A stretch of DNA of 64,000 bases from Streptomyces sp. 3214.6 (GCF_900129855.1 NZ_LT670819.1:4960001-5024000), one strand, 5' to 3'; counted from the stretch's first letter, positions 16,667-25,256 are shown. Notes: generated by a model from the sequence alone, not told the origin. A program made the numbers and translations.

Positions 16667-17428
16667 TCAGCCGAGTTCCTTCGGCGGTGTGCGGTCCGCG
16701 TCGACCTTCTGCACCCGCTCCAGCTCGCCCCACACCACGTACCGGTACCGGCTCGTGTACACCGGCGTGCAGGTGGTCAGGGTGATGTAGTGGCCGGCCT
16801 TCTTCTTGCCGGACTCCTTGGGGATCTGGCCGAGGACGTCGACGTTGTACTTCGAGGTCTCGGGAAGGACCGCGTACACCTTGTACACGTACCAGTTGTC
16901 CCGCGTCTCGAAGACGATCGGGTCGCCCTTCTCCAGCTTGTCGATGTTGTGGAACTTCGCGCCGTGGCCGTCGCGGTGGGCGGCGAGCGTGAAGTTGCCC
17001 TCCTTGCCGCTCGTCGGGAGGACGGCCTTGAGGGGGTCGGTGTAGTAGCCGGCGACGCCCTCGTTGAGGACCTTCGACGAGGTGCCCTGCTCGACCAGCA
17101 CCTCGCCGTTCTTCATCGCGGGCACATGGAGGAAGCCGATGCCGTCCTTGGTGTCGAGCGCTCCGGGGCCGGTGTCCTCCTGGGCCCAGTTGTCGCGCAC
17201 CTTGTCGCCCTGCCGATCGGCGTGCCGGTCGGCGACGACGTTGGTCCACCACAGCGAGTAGACGACGAACAGGCCGAGCACCAGGCCGGCCGTGATGAGA
17301 AGCTCACCGAAGACGCTGACGGCCAGCGCGATCCGGCCGCCCGCGCGGCGCCGCGGCGGGGGCTCGGACGCGTCCACGCGCGCGTGTTCTCCGTGCTCGG
17401 TGTCGCCGGTGGTCGCTGCCACGTTCAC
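16667..17428 (-). CDS. srtE2: Class E sortase SrtE2-like
   Basis: Membrane transpeptidase of about 253 residues, expected to anchor LAxTG proteins such as long chaplins to peptidoglycan. An N-terminal membrane helix (VFGELLITAGLVLGLFVVYS) is followed by the sortase beta-barrel. Catalytic residues are His in LAAHRDGHG, Cys in TLTTC and Arg in YTSRYRYVVWG. GTG 17428 is chosen for its AGTAGGGG ribosome site; GTG 17449 would add seven residues. In S. coelicolor SrtE1 and SrtE2 act together in aerial hypha formation, and the order here matches. It is the last gene before the terminator. Confidence 0.9.
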   Translation of the reverse strand: MNVAATTGDTEHGEHARVDASEPPPRRRAGGRIALAVSVFGELLITAGLVLGLFVVYSLWWTNVVADRHADRQGDKVRDNWAQEDTGPGALDTKDGIGFLHVPAMKNGEVLVEQGTSSKVLNEGVAGYYTDPLKAVLPTSGKEGNFTLAAHRDGHGAKFHNIDKLEKGDPIVFETRDNWYVYKVYAVLPETSKYNVDVLGQIPKESGKKKAGHYITLTTCTPVYTSRYRYVVWGELERVQKVDADRTPPKELG

Positions 17429-17467
17429 TCTGCCCCTACTCGACTGCACGCCTACCTGCTTGCCCGC

Positions 17468-18535
17468 CTACTCGACGAGCGCATCCGGCTTGCCCTTGCT
17501 GCGCGGCCGTTCCTCGACCATCTTGCCCCAGACGATCAAGCGGTACTTGCTGGTGAACTCCGGGGTGCAGGTGGTGAGCGTGATGTACCGGCCCGGCCCG
17601 GTGAACCCGGAGCCCGGCGGGACCGGGTCCAGGACGCTGGTGTTGTTGGGCGCGGTCACCGGCAGCGAGGACGTCATCTTGTAGACGAAGTACTCGTTCT
17701 GCGTCTCGACGACCATCTCGTCGCCCGCCTGCAGCCTGTTGATGTACCGGAACGGCTCGCCGTGCGTGTTGCGGTGGCCCGCGAGCCCGAAGTTGCCGGT
17801 CTTCGCGTCGGGCATCGCCGTCTTCAGGGCGCCCTCGCCGTAGTGCCCGACCATGCCCTTGTCGAGCACCTTCTTGTTGCTGACGCCCTCGGCGATCGGC
17901 ACCACCACGTCCAGCTTGGGGATATGGAGGATCGCGAAGCCCTGCCCCGGCGAGAACACCCCGGGGGCGCCCTTGCCGCTGGCCCAGTCGTCCTGGAGGC
18001 TGCTCGCCTCCTTGTCGGCCTGCGCGTGGGCCCGCACGTTCGTCCACCACAGCTGGTAGGAGACGAACAGCAGCATCAGCACGCCCGTGGTGATGAACAC
18101 CTCGCCGACCGCCCGGCTGGCGATCACGGCCGCGCTCGGCTTACGGGCTCGCTCACGGCGGCGGGCCTCGACGCGCGACAGCGGCCGCTCGTCCTGCGCG
18201 GGCGCGTCGGCTCCGTCGTACGACTCGGACACCTCGCCCGGGCCGCCATGACGCCCACGACGACCCTTGGCGGCCTTTCTGCGGGCCGCGCGGCCACCGG
18301 CCGGGGATCCAGGGGCGGGAGAGGCTCCTGGGACGCCAGAGACCGATACGGACTCGCCGCCGAACGTGGACGCCGACGACGGCGGTATCCGCAGCGCCAC
18401 CGTCTCCTCGTCGATGGGCGGCAGGTACGGCTCCCCCGCGTAGGACGCGGATCCTGCGCCGTACTGATCACCGCCGAAGGACTCGTACGGCGCGGTGCCG
18501 TACGAGTCCTCGCGCTCGGGGCGCAGCGCGGTCAC
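17468..18535 (-). CDS. srtE1: Class E sortase SrtE1-like
   Basis: Sortase of about 355 residues with a long disordered cytoplasmic N-terminus (about 145 residues, rich in Arg, Gly and Ser). One membrane helix (VFITTGVLMLLFVSYQL) is followed by the catalytic domain. Active-site residues are His in LAGHRNTHG, Cys at about 323 in TLTTC, and Arg in FTSKYRLIVWG. The start GTG (18535) overlaps the pabA stop as GTGA, so translation is probably coupled. The ORF extending further upstream lies inside pabA and is not needed. The sequence and position fit SrtE1. Confidence 0.9.
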   Translation of the reverse strand: MTALRPEREDSYGTAPYESFGGDQYGAGSASYAGEPYLPPIDEETVALRIPPSSASTFGGESVSVSGVPGASPAPGSPAGGRAARRKAAKGRRGRHGGPGEVSESYDGADAPAQDERPLSRVEARRRERARKPSAAVIASRAVGEVFITTGVLMLLFVSYQLWWTNVRAHAQADKEASSLQDDWASGKGAPGVFSPGQGFAILHIPKLDVVVPIAEGVSNKKVLDKGMVGHYGEGALKTAMPDAKTGNFGLAGHRNTHGEPFRYINRLQAGDEMVVETQNEYFVYKMTSSLPVTAPNNTSVLDPVPPGSGFTGPGRYITLTTCTPEFTSKYRLIVWGKMVEERPRSKGKPDALVE

Positions 18536-19170
18536 GCCGTGGCCCTGCCCACCACCGGGGCGAGCCCCGTCGACCTCGCCACCGCGCCCTGGTCGCCGCA
18601 CTCCACGAGCCAGTTGGCCAGCATCCGGTGCCCGTGCTCGGTCAGCACCGACTCCGGGTGGAACTGGACGCCCTCGACGGGCAGTTCACGGTGACGCAGG
18701 CCCATGATGATGCCGTCGTGCGTACGCGCGGTGACCTCGAGTTCGGCCGGGACCGTCTGCGGCTCGGCGGCCAGCGAGTGGTAACGGGTCGCGGTGAACG
18801 GCGTCGGCAGGCCGGCGAAGACGCCCTTGCCGCCGTGCTCCACCAGCGAGGTCTTGCCGTGCAGCAGCTCCGGCGCGCGGTCCACGACACCGCCGTAGGC
18901 CACCTGCATGGACTGCATGCCGAGGCAGACGCCGAAGACGGGGACTCCGGTGGCCGCGCAGTGGCGGACCATCTCGATGCAGACGCCGGCCTCCTCGGGC
19001 GTGCCCGGCCCGGGGGACAGCAGGACACCGTCGAAGCCGTCCTGGGCATGGGCCGTGGAGACCTCGTCGTTGCGCAGGACCTCGCACTCGGCGCCCAGCT
19101 GGTACAGGTACTGGACCAGGTTGAAGACGAAGCTGTCGTAGTTGTCGACGACGAGAATGCGCGCGCTCAC
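18532..19170 (-). CDS. pabA: Anthranilate/aminodeoxychorismate synthase glutaminase
   Basis: Class I glutamine amidotransferase of 212 residues that releases ammonia from glutamine for aminodeoxychorismate (folate) or anthranilate (Trp) synthesis. The N-terminus ILVVDNYDSFVFNLVQYL is typical. The catalytic Cys lies in GVCLGMQ, and His/Glu in VQFHPES. The GTG start (19170) overlaps the previous stop, and its stop overlaps the next start. No synthase partner (pabB/trpE) is in the window, so it may serve both pathways. Its place among sortases is common in Streptomyces. Confidence 0.92.
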   Translation of the reverse strand: MSARILVVDNYDSFVFNLVQYLYQLGAECEVLRNDEVSTAHAQDGFDGVLLSPGPGTPEEAGVCIEMVRHCAATGVPVFGVCLGMQSMQVAYGGVVDRAPELLHGKTSLVEHGGKGVFAGLPTPFTATRYHSLAAEPQTVPAELEVTARTHDGIIMGLRHRELPVEGVQFHPESVLTEHGHRMLANWLVECGDQGAVARSTGLAPVVGRATA

Positions 19171-19328
19171 TGGTTGTCCACCGTCACATCGTTGAAGGGA
19201 AGCAGCGGTTCGGCCCATGGGAAGACGTACTGGAACAGCGTGTACACCACGGCGACGACCAGCACGATCGAGAGCAGCGCCTTCACCCACGCGTTTCCCG
19301 GCAGATGCCGCCAGATCCAGCCGTACAT
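19167..19328 (-). CDS. Small single-pass membrane protein
   Basis: Protein of 53 residues starting MYGWIWRHLPGNAW, with one membrane helix (ALLSIVLVVAVVYTLFQYVF) and a short acidic tail ending TVDNQ. ATG 19328 has GGAAGGGA upstream. The longer ORF start at 19376 lacks a ribosome site. The stop overlaps the pabA start (GTGA). It is a conserved-looking small gene in the sortase operon with unknown function. Confidence 0.75.
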   Translation of the reverse strand: MYGWIWRHLPGNAWVKALLSIVLVVAVVYTLFQYVFPWAEPLLPFNDVTVDNQ

Positions 19329-19380
19329 GCCGTCCCTTCCGTCGCACCACGGCACCTGACTCACGCCGTACGCCACCAGA

Positions 19381-20070
19381 CTAACGGCGCAGAGCCTTCG
19401 GTTCGCCTGCCTCCACAGGCTGTGTGGAGTCCAGGTGCGCCCAGACGATCAGCCGGTGACTGTGCCCCCATTCCGGATCGCACGTGGTCAACGTCAGGTA
19501 CCGGCCCGGACGCGTGTACCCCGACTTACGTGGCACAGCGTCGATCACCTCGACGTCCGAGGGCACGGTTTTGTAAGGGCCTTTGTCGATCCGATACGTG
19601 AACCAGGTCGTGCCGTCCGTCAGCACCACCGCGTCGCCGCGCCTGAGCTTGGGGAAGTCCTTGAACGGGTCGCCGTAGGTACGGCGGTGACCTGCGACGG
19701 AGAAGTTCCCGGTCTGTCCGAGGCGCGCCGTTCCGGCGTAGTGTCCGAGCCCCTTCTTCAGGGTGTTGGTCGCCGTTCCTTCGAGGACCGGCTTGTTCCA
19801 CGTGAAACCAAGGCGCGGGATGTACATCACGGCGAAGGGTCTGCCGCTGCGGTACGGCGCCGGCTGGACGGTGGTGGCGGGGCCGGCGCTCGGGGCGGGG
19901 CCCGCGCTCTGCCGGGCCCACTGGTCGTGCAGGTCGTCGATCTGGTCGTCCATGACGCGGTCGGCCTGGACGCCGGTCCAGAACAGCACGTAGACGACGA
20001 AGAGGACGATGACGGCGCCTACGGTGATGCACAGCTCGCTGAACGTCCTGACGATCACCCGCACCGACAC
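19381..20070 (-). CDS. Third class E sortase
   Basis: Sortase of 229 residues with an N-terminal membrane helix (SELCITVGAVIVLFVVYVLF). Active-site residues are His in VAGHRRTYG, Cys in TLTTC and Arg in HSHRLIVWAH. It is shorter than SrtE1 and has almost no cytoplasmic tail. Upstream lies the DUF881 gene with a 16-base gap; downstream is the 53-residue membrane protein. A degenerate parS is embedded in its coding sequence. All catalytic residues are present, so it is probably active on its own set of substrates, which are unknown. Confidence 0.88.
   Translation of the reverse strand: MSVRVIVRTFSELCITVGAVIVLFVVYVLFWTGVQADRVMDDQIDDLHDQWARQSAGPAPSAGPATTVQPAPYRSGRPFAVMYIPRLGFTWNKPVLEGTATNTLKKGLGHYAGTARLGQTGNFSVAGHRRTYGDPFKDFPKLRRGDAVVLTDGTTWFTYRIDKGPYKTVPSDVEVIDAVPRKSGYTRPGRYLTLTTCDPEWGHSHRLIVWAHLDSTQPVEAGEPKALRR
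19794..19809. promoter_or_regulatory. Degenerate parS site
   Basis: TGTTCCACGTGAAACC differs from perfect parS at two positions, and the central CACGTG core is intact. It lies inside the third sortase gene. Weak ParB binding is plausible. Confidence 0.6.
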
Positions 20071-20086
20071 AGGCGCCCCCCGGCGG

Positions 20087-20911
20087 CTACTTCACAGGCT
20101 TGGCGTAGTGCAGATCCACTGTGCCCGAGTAGCCCGGCAGAGTCACCGTGCCGTCCTCGGTGACTTTCCAGCCGAGGCCGTACACGTTCACGTAGACCAT
20201 GTAGTTCTGGATCGCCGGGGAGTCCGCCAGCGCCTGCTGCAGCTTCTCCGGGTCGCCGACCGCCTGGATCTTGTACGGGGGTGAGTAGACGCGGCCCTGG
20301 AGGATCAGGGTGTTGCCGACGCAGCGGACGGCGCTGGTGGAGATCAGCCGTTGGTCCATGACCTTGATGCCCTGGGCGCCGCCCTGCCAGAGGGCGTTCA
20401 CCACGGCCTGGAGGTCCTGCTGGTGGATGACCAGGTAGTCGGGCTGCGGTTCCGGGTAGCCGGGGAGCTTGGCGGTGGCGTTCGGCGGGGCGTCGTTGAG
20501 GGTGACGGTGACGGCCTTGCCCTTGAGCTTCTGGGTGCCGGCGTTCTTCTCCAGTCCCGCGAGCTTGTCGTCCTGGGCCTTGGTGCTGCCGTCGTCGGCC
20601 TCGGCCAGCGACTCCACGTCCTCGCGCAGGGTCCCGTTCGCCTCGTCGAGCTCGCCGTTCTTCTGGCTGCGTTCCTCGATGAGGTCGGACAGCCTCAGCA
20701 GGGAGGCGTCCGTGCGGATGTTGGTGCCCTTGGCGGTGTTGAAGCTGGTGAAGAAGAGAAGGCCGGCGAGGGCGAAGACACCGACGGTGAGCACCCGCAC
20801 GGGCCGGAAGCCGCCGCGGCGTCCGGAATCTCCGGAATCACCGGCATCAGGGGAGGAGCCGGTGCCGGAACCCGTTGTACCTGTCCCGGGGGAGTCGGCA
20901 GAATTGCTCAA
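20087..20911 (-). CDS. DUF881 family membrane protein
   Basis: Protein of 274 residues. A disordered N-terminus is followed by a membrane helix (about 38-57), an extracellular coiled coil (about 65-125, LLRLSDLIEERSQKNGELDE) and the C-terminal DUF881 domain (LNDAPPNATAKLPGYP onward). DUF881 proteins sit near division and wall genes in actinobacteria, and the fold recalls FtsB-like coiled coils. Function unknown. It is probably the first gene of the leftward sortase-pabA operon and divergent from crgA. Confidence 0.88.
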   Translation of the reverse strand: MSNSADSPGTGTTGSGTGSSPDAGDSGDSGRRGGFRPVRVLTVGVFALAGLLFFTSFNTAKGTNIRTDASLLRLSDLIEERSQKNGELDEANGTLREDVESLAEADDGSTKAQDDKLAGLEKNAGTQKLKGKAVTVTLNDAPPNATAKLPGYPEPQPDYLVIHQQDLQAVVNALWQGGAQGIKVMDQRLISTSAVRCVGNTLILQGRVYSPPYKIQAVGDPEKLQQALADSPAIQNYMVYVNVYGLGWKVTEDGTVTLPGYSGTVDLHYAKPVK

Positions 20912-21051
20912 CGTACCCTTATCTCCTTCGGCGCCGTAGAAGCACTACGCTAACGGACGCCCGGGGGAGCCCCTCAGTCCCCTAGTACGCAGCCCCCGAG
21001 CCCGACCCAGCACCTGCGCGGCCACGCAGCGCATCGACAGGAGAGACCCTC

Positions 21052-21306
21052 GTGCCGAAGTCACGTATCCGCAAGAAGGCCGACTACACGCCGCCCCCGG
21101 CGAAGCAGGCGACCGCCATCAAGCTGAACAGCCGTGCCTGGGTCGCGCCCGTGATGCTGGCCATGTTCCTCATCGGGCTCGCCTGGATCGTGGTCTTCTA
21201 CGTCACCGACGGCTCGATGCCGATCGACCAGCTCGACAACTGGAACATCGTGGTGGGCTTCGGGTTCATCGCGGCCGGGTTCGGCGTCTCCACCCAGTGG
21301 AAATAG
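21052..21306 (+). CDS. crgA: Cell division protein CrgA
   Basis: Small membrane protein of 84 residues with two membrane helices (about 31-53 and 62-80) and a basic N-terminus MPKSRIRKKADYTPPP. CrgA in Streptomyces coordinates growth and FtsZ-ring formation during sporulation; in mycobacteria it bridges divisome proteins. GTG start after an AGGAGAG ribosome site. It ends in the conserved FGVSTQWK. Confidence 0.95.
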   Translation: MPKSRIRKKADYTPPPAKQATAIKLNSRAWVAPVMLAMFLIGLAWIVVFYVTDGSMPIDQLDNWNIVVGFGFIAAGFGVSTQWK

Positions 21307-21341
21307 GGCCGGTCCCGTAGCTCTGCCCAGGGCTATCCACT

Positions 21342-21398
21342 GAGTTATCCACAGCGGTTTTCCACATGGGGAAAAGAAAGACGATCTGTGGATAACTC
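21342..21398. promoter_or_regulatory. Inverted pair of DnaA boxes in a nested palindrome
   Basis: Bases 21342-21354 and 21386-21398 are a perfect 13-bp inverted repeat, each arm holding the DnaA box TTATCCACA (21345-21353 forward, 21387-21395 reverse). Between them TTTTCC and GGAAAA form a second stem. A third exact box, TTGTCCACA on the minus strand, is at 21546-21554. The site lies between the convergent crgA and rhomboid genes. Confidence 0.75.
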
Positions 21399-21562
21399 AT
21401 CGGAGGTTGACGCCGGTGTGACGTAACTACCGGCTGTCACCCCCACTCGAAAAACCGTTCGCCCCCTGCCTGACCTGCACAAACGCGGGTCGATGGCAGA
21501 GGGCGCAGCTGTTCCCGCACGTTGTGCACAAGATTCGACACAGACTGTGGACAACAGCGCGC

Positions 21563-22462
21563 TCAGGTGAGCTGAGCCGTCCTCAGGAGGGTCACGACCA
21601 CCACGGCGACCAGCATCAGCGCGCAGGTCCCGTACTGCACGAGGGCCCGGCGCTCGCGCGGGGCGTGGACCATGGCGATGCCGATGACGACGCCGGCGAC
21701 CAGGCCGCCGATGTGGGCCTGCCAGGCGATACCGCTCCACCCGAACGTGATGACCAGGGTGATCACCAGCAGGGCGATGACCGGCCGCATGTCGAGGCGC
21801 TGGCGCCGCACCAGCACGGCGAGCGCGCCGAAGAGCCCGAAGATGGCCCCGGAAGCACCGAGCGAGGCCTGGTTGGGCTCGGCGATCAGGTACGTCAGCG
21901 CACCGCCGGCGAGACCGGAGACGAGGTACAGCGCCAGGAACCGGGCCCGGCCGAGGGCTGCTTCGAGCGGGCCGCCGATCCACCACAGGCTCAGCATGTT
22001 GGACAGGATGTGGATGATGCTGGCGTGCAGGAACATCGAGGTCAGCAGCCGGTACCACTGCCCTTCGGCGACGCCCTGGAGCTCGCCGTACCCGAGGGTG
22101 GGCATGATCGCGCGGCCGATCATGTCGAACCGGTCGGTGAAACTGTCGCCGACAGCCTGCTGCAGGACGAACATCACCGCGTTGAGGCCGATGAGGATCT
22201 TGGTGAGCAGGTGTGGGTCGGCGGCGATCGTGCCCCCCGCGAGCGTGCGGGGCTGCGAGGCGCTGGGCGGGTGCCCGGTGCCGGAGCCCTCGCGGACGCA
22301 GGAGGGGCACTGGAATCCGACGGAGGCGCTGACCATGCACTCGGGGCAGATCGGGCGCTCGCAGCGGGTGCAGCGAATGCCGGTCTCCCGGTCGGGGTGC
22401 CGGTAGCAGACGGGCAGGCCGCTGTGCGCGTCGTCCTGCCGGCTGCCAGGCGCCTGGTCCAT
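21563..22462 (-). CDS. Rhomboid-family intramembrane serine protease
   Basis: Protein of 299 residues. The N-terminus carries a B-box-like zinc motif (CYRHPDRETGIRCTRCERPI then CPECM and CPSC). Six to seven membrane segments follow. The catalytic Ser lies in GASGAIFG and the His in WQAHIGGL; HASIIHILSNM is the family loop. Rhomboids cut membrane proteins within the bilayer; the substrates are unknown. The stop lies directly beside the intergenic DnaA-box cluster. Confidence 0.93.
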   Translation of the reverse strand: MDQAPGSRQDDAHSGLPVCYRHPDRETGIRCTRCERPICPECMVSASVGFQCPSCVREGSGTGHPPSASQPRTLAGGTIAADPHLLTKILIGLNAVMFVLQQAVGDSFTDRFDMIGRAIMPTLGYGELQGVAEGQWYRLLTSMFLHASIIHILSNMLSLWWIGGPLEAALGRARFLALYLVSGLAGGALTYLIAEPNQASLGASGAIFGLFGALAVLVRRQRLDMRPVIALLVITLVITFGWSGIAWQAHIGGLVAGVVIGIAMVHAPRERRALVQYGTCALMLVAVVVVTLLRTAQLT

Positions 22463-22634
22463 GGGCTCCCCTAAACAAGTGGAAGAGGTCGTGGTCGTGG
22501 TCGGAGTCGTGACGGGGTCGTGGTGGGAAAGGAACCGCCCTGCACATCCTGACGGACGAGCAGGGCGTTAGGTTCCCCATGGTTCGCCTGGGGCGTTTTC
22601 GCCGCGAACCCGGCGGGCCCGGACCCGCCCGGCT

Positions 22635-23168
22635 TCAGACCTGGCGGGTCTCGACGACGACCGACTCGATGACGACGTCCTTCAGCGGACGTTCGGTGCG
22701 CGGGTTGGTCGGGACGGCCGCGATGGCGTCCACGACCTTCTGGCTCGCCGCGTCGGTGACCTCGCCGAAGATGGTGTGCTTGCGGGTCAGCCAGGCCGTC
22801 GGGGAGACGGTGATGAAGAACTGCGAGCCGTTGGTGCCCGGCCCGGCGTTGGCCATGGCCAGCAGGTAGGGCCTGTCGAACCGCAGGTCGGGGTGGAACT
22901 CGTCCGCGAACTGGTATCCGGGGTCCCCGGTGCCGTCGCCCAGCGGGTCACCGCCCTGGATCATGAAACCGCTGATCACCCGGTGGAAGACCGTGCCGTC
23001 GTACAGCCTGTCCGAGGACCTCACGCCCGTCTCCGGGTTGACCCACTCACGCCCGCCGGTGGCGAGGTCGACGAAGTTCTTGACCGTCTTCGGGGCGTGG
23101 TTCGGGAACAGCCGGACCTCGATGTCGCCGTGGTTGGTCTTCAGGGTGGCGTACAGCTGCTCGGCCAC
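22635..23168 (-). CDS. Cyclophilin-type peptidyl-prolyl isomerase
   Basis: Cytoplasmic proline isomerase of 177 residues. Cyclophilin motifs are FHRVISGFMIQGGDP and GTNGSQFFIT. It has no signal peptide or membrane segment. GTG 23168 is chosen for the GGAAGG site upstream and because it starts the family sequence (AEQLYATLKTNHGDIEV). The much longer open frame upstream is low-complexity Arg/Pro and not credible. It is divergent from the DUF5324 gene. Confidence 0.92.
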   Translation of the reverse strand: MAEQLYATLKTNHGDIEVRLFPNHAPKTVKNFVDLATGGREWVNPETGVRSSDRLYDGTVFHRVISGFMIQGGDPLGDGTGDPGYQFADEFHPDLRFDRPYLLAMANAGPGTNGSQFFITVSPTAWLTRKHTIFGEVTDAASQKVVDAIAAVPTNPRTERPLKDVVIESVVVETRQV

Positions 23169-23464
23169 GATCTGCCTTCCGTTGTCTTCCTGTGATCCCC
23201 CGATCCTCGCACGCTCGGCGAGGTGCGCCGCCGTACGGCTCGTTCCTGCACGGGAACCGTCGGTTCGGGTACGGAAATGCACTCGACTCGCTCCGGACGG
23301 GAGCGGGCGGGGCCGATCCGTGGCATCGTCGGTTTTGTCGGCCTGTCGACGATATGCCCGTCCACCGTATGCCCGCCCGCACATGCCGTGACGGCGCACG
23401 GCAGGCATGATCCGTAAAAGGGTGGAAAGTCGAAATACCGTACGCCACCGAGGAGGAGGATCCC

Positions 23465-24193
23465 GTGACCCGCATCGACAGCGTGCGCGCCGCAACCGGC
23501 TCGGCGAAGGACAGCGTGCTGCACGCCGCGGAAGTGGTGGCGCCCTACGCCGACACGGCCAAGGAGCGGGCCGCGCTTTACGCGCATGAGGCTCGCGTAC
23601 GGCTCGCGCCCAAGGTGTCGCAGGCCGCCGAACAGGCCCGCGTCCAGTACGACGCCCATGTCGCCCCGCGTCTGGAACACGCGATGGAACAGGCGAAGAC
23701 ACACGTCCCGCCGAAGGTAGACCTCGCCGCACAGGAAGCGGCCGCCCGTACCCGCCTGGCGGCGCGGCAGGCCGCCGACTACTCGCGGCCGAGGATCGAG
23801 CAGGCCGTGGCCGCGGCCGGGCCCGTCAAGGACGAGGCCACCGCCCGTGGCGTCGCCGCGCTGGCCGCCCTGCGCGGTCAGGTGACGCCGAAGGAGATCG
23901 AGAGGCTGGCGCGCAGGCACCGGCGGCGAGCCAAGGCCGGCCGGCTCGCCAAGGCACTGGCCGTGCTCGGAGCCGTCACCGGCGGCGCCTACGCGGCCTG
24001 GAAATGGTGGGACAAGCAGGCGAACCCGGACTGGCTCGTCGAGCCGCCGGCCGCCACCGAGGTACCCGCCGTGGGCGGCCTGACATCGGTGGACGGCAGC
24101 GCCGACCCGTCGGTCCTCGACCCCGAGGTACAGGCCAAGGAGGCCGAGAAGGACACCGAGAACGAGGCGGCGAACCGCGAGGACCGTAGCTGA
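23465..24193 (+). CDS. DUF5324 family membrane protein
   Basis: Protein of 242 residues. A long Ala-rich amphipathic helical region (about 1-155, with repeated AAEQAR-like heptads) precedes one membrane helix (about 165-180, AKALAVLGAVTGGAYAAW). A Trp/acidic C-terminus follows. It belongs to the DUF5324 family found in Streptomyces at this position; function unknown. GTG start with GAGGAGGA ahead. It is followed by a strong terminator. Confidence 0.85.
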   Translation: MTRIDSVRAATGSAKDSVLHAAEVVAPYADTAKERAALYAHEARVRLAPKVSQAAEQARVQYDAHVAPRLEHAMEQAKTHVPPKVDLAAQEAAARTRLAARQAADYSRPRIEQAVAAAGPVKDEATARGVAALAALRGQVTPKEIERLARRHRRRAKAGRLAKALAVLGAVTGGAYAAWKWWDKQANPDWLVEPPAATEVPAVGGLTSVDGSADPSVLDPEVQAKEAEKDTENEAANREDRS

Positions 24194-24218
24194 GCAGTAC
24201 CGCCCGCACATCGAAAAA

Positions 24219-24256
24219 GACCCCTCCCTCCTGCGTTTCCGCAGGTGGGAGGGGTC
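24219..24256. terminator. Bidirectional terminator
   Basis: A 17-bp stem with one mismatch (24219-24235 with 24240-24256) has AAAAA before and TCTT after. It serves the rightward DUF5324 gene and the leftward tRNA-Ala. Confidence 0.85.
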
Positions 24257-24263
24257 TTGTGCG

Positions 24264-24336
24264 TGGAGCCTAGGGGAGTCGAACCCCTGACATCTGCCAT
24301 GCAAAGACAGCGCTCTACCAACTGAGCTAAGGCCCC
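24264..24336 (-). tRNA. tRNA-Ala(TGC)
   Basis: Complete 73-base cloverleaf on the minus strand. The acceptor is GGGGCCT with AGGCTCC, the D-arm AGCTCAGTTGGTAGAGC, the anticodon loop TTTGCAT (TGC) and the T-arm GGGGTTCGACTCCCC. CCA is not encoded. Confidence 0.95.
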
Positions 24337-24518
24337 GGGAAGGGGACGTCCGGCCGGAAGAACCTCGCACCGGCGGGCGTCGCGAACCAGAGTACCGGGT
24401 CACCCGGGGTATCTCGCAAAAAGATTGGGGTCCCCGCGGATGACCACTCTCCGTAAGATGCTCGGACGTGGTTCGCTACAGCGAACCGCGGTTTCTGGGG
24501 AAGCGATGGGGAGACGCA

Positions 24519-25067
24519 ATGGACGCCGCACAGCAGGAAGCGACCGCGAGAGCGCGGGAACTGCAGCGGAACTGGTACGGGGAGCCGCTGGGGGCGCTCT
24601 TCCGTAAGCTCATCGACGATCTTGGCCTCAACCAGGCTCGTCTCGCGGGGGTACTGGGACTGTCGGCGCCGATGCTGTCGCAGCTGATGAGCGGTCAGCG
24701 GGCGAAGATCGGCAACCCGGCGGTGGTGCAGCGGGTGCAGCTGCTCCAGGAGTTGGCTGCGCAGGTCGCGGACGGCAGCGTCAGCGCCGCCGAGGCGACC
24801 GAGCGCATGGACGAGATCAAGCGGTCGCAGGGGGGCTCGGTGCTCAGCAACACCACGCAGACGACGAGCAGTTCGGGGGCTCCCACGGTCAAGCGGGTCG
24901 TCCGCGAGATCCAGTCCCTGCTGCGCTCGGTGGCCGCCGCCGGCGACATCATCGACGCCGCCGACACTCTCGCCCCGAGCCACCCGGAACTGGCAGAGTT
25001 CCTCCGGGTGTACGGCGCCGGCCGCACCTCCGACGCGGTCACGCACTACCAGTCCCACCAGAGCTGA
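24519..25067 (+). CDS. Helix-turn-helix DNA-binding protein
   Basis: Protein of 182 residues. An XRE-like helix-turn-helix lies around 25-70 (LGLNQARLAGVLGLSAPMLS, then LMSGQRAKIGNP). A helical C-terminal half looks suited to dimerisation (VKRVVREIQSLLRSVAAAG). ATG 24519 has GGGGAGA upstream. The earlier ATG would add 17 residues without a ribosome site. It is probably a transcription regulator; targets are unknown. It is next to the kinase gene, which may reflect shared control. Confidence 0.8.
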   Translation: MDAAQQEATARARELQRNWYGEPLGALFRKLIDDLGLNQARLAGVLGLSAPMLSQLMSGQRAKIGNPAVVQRVQLLQELAAQVADGSVSAAEATERMDEIKRSQGGSVLSNTTQTTSSSGAPTVKRVVREIQSLLRSVAAAGDIIDAADTLAPSHPELAEFLRVYGAGRTSDAVTHYQSHQS

Positions 25068-25116
25068 GCCGTCGGCCCGGTCGCCGAAGGGGGTTCGGCA
25101 ACCGGGCGGGCGGCAG

Positions 25117-25151
25117 CTCGGGGGGACAACTCGGGGGGACAACTCGGGGGG
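25117..25151. repeat. 13-bp tandem repeat upstream of kinase
   Basis: Two full copies and one partial copy of CTCGGGGGGACAA lie between the HTH gene and the kinase. They may mark the kinase promoter region or be simple slippage. Confidence 0.8.
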
Positions 25152-25256
25152 TTGGCGCAACGCAGCGAGGACACGGGGGTCGTATCGCTCATCACGGGGG
25201 TAGCAAGGGGGGAACCGAGGGGACCCGGGGACCAGGGGGAGGAGCGAGGCACTGCC

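Noticed and set aside
16579..18694. Continuation of the Mrr-like frame for about 700 codons
   Set aside because: Past 16578 it is only the complement of the terminator and the two sortase genes.
22635..23732. 365-residue version of the cyclophilin
   Set aside because: The added N-terminus is Arg/Pro-rich, unlike any cyclophilin; the GTG at 23168 has a ribosome site and begins the family sequence.
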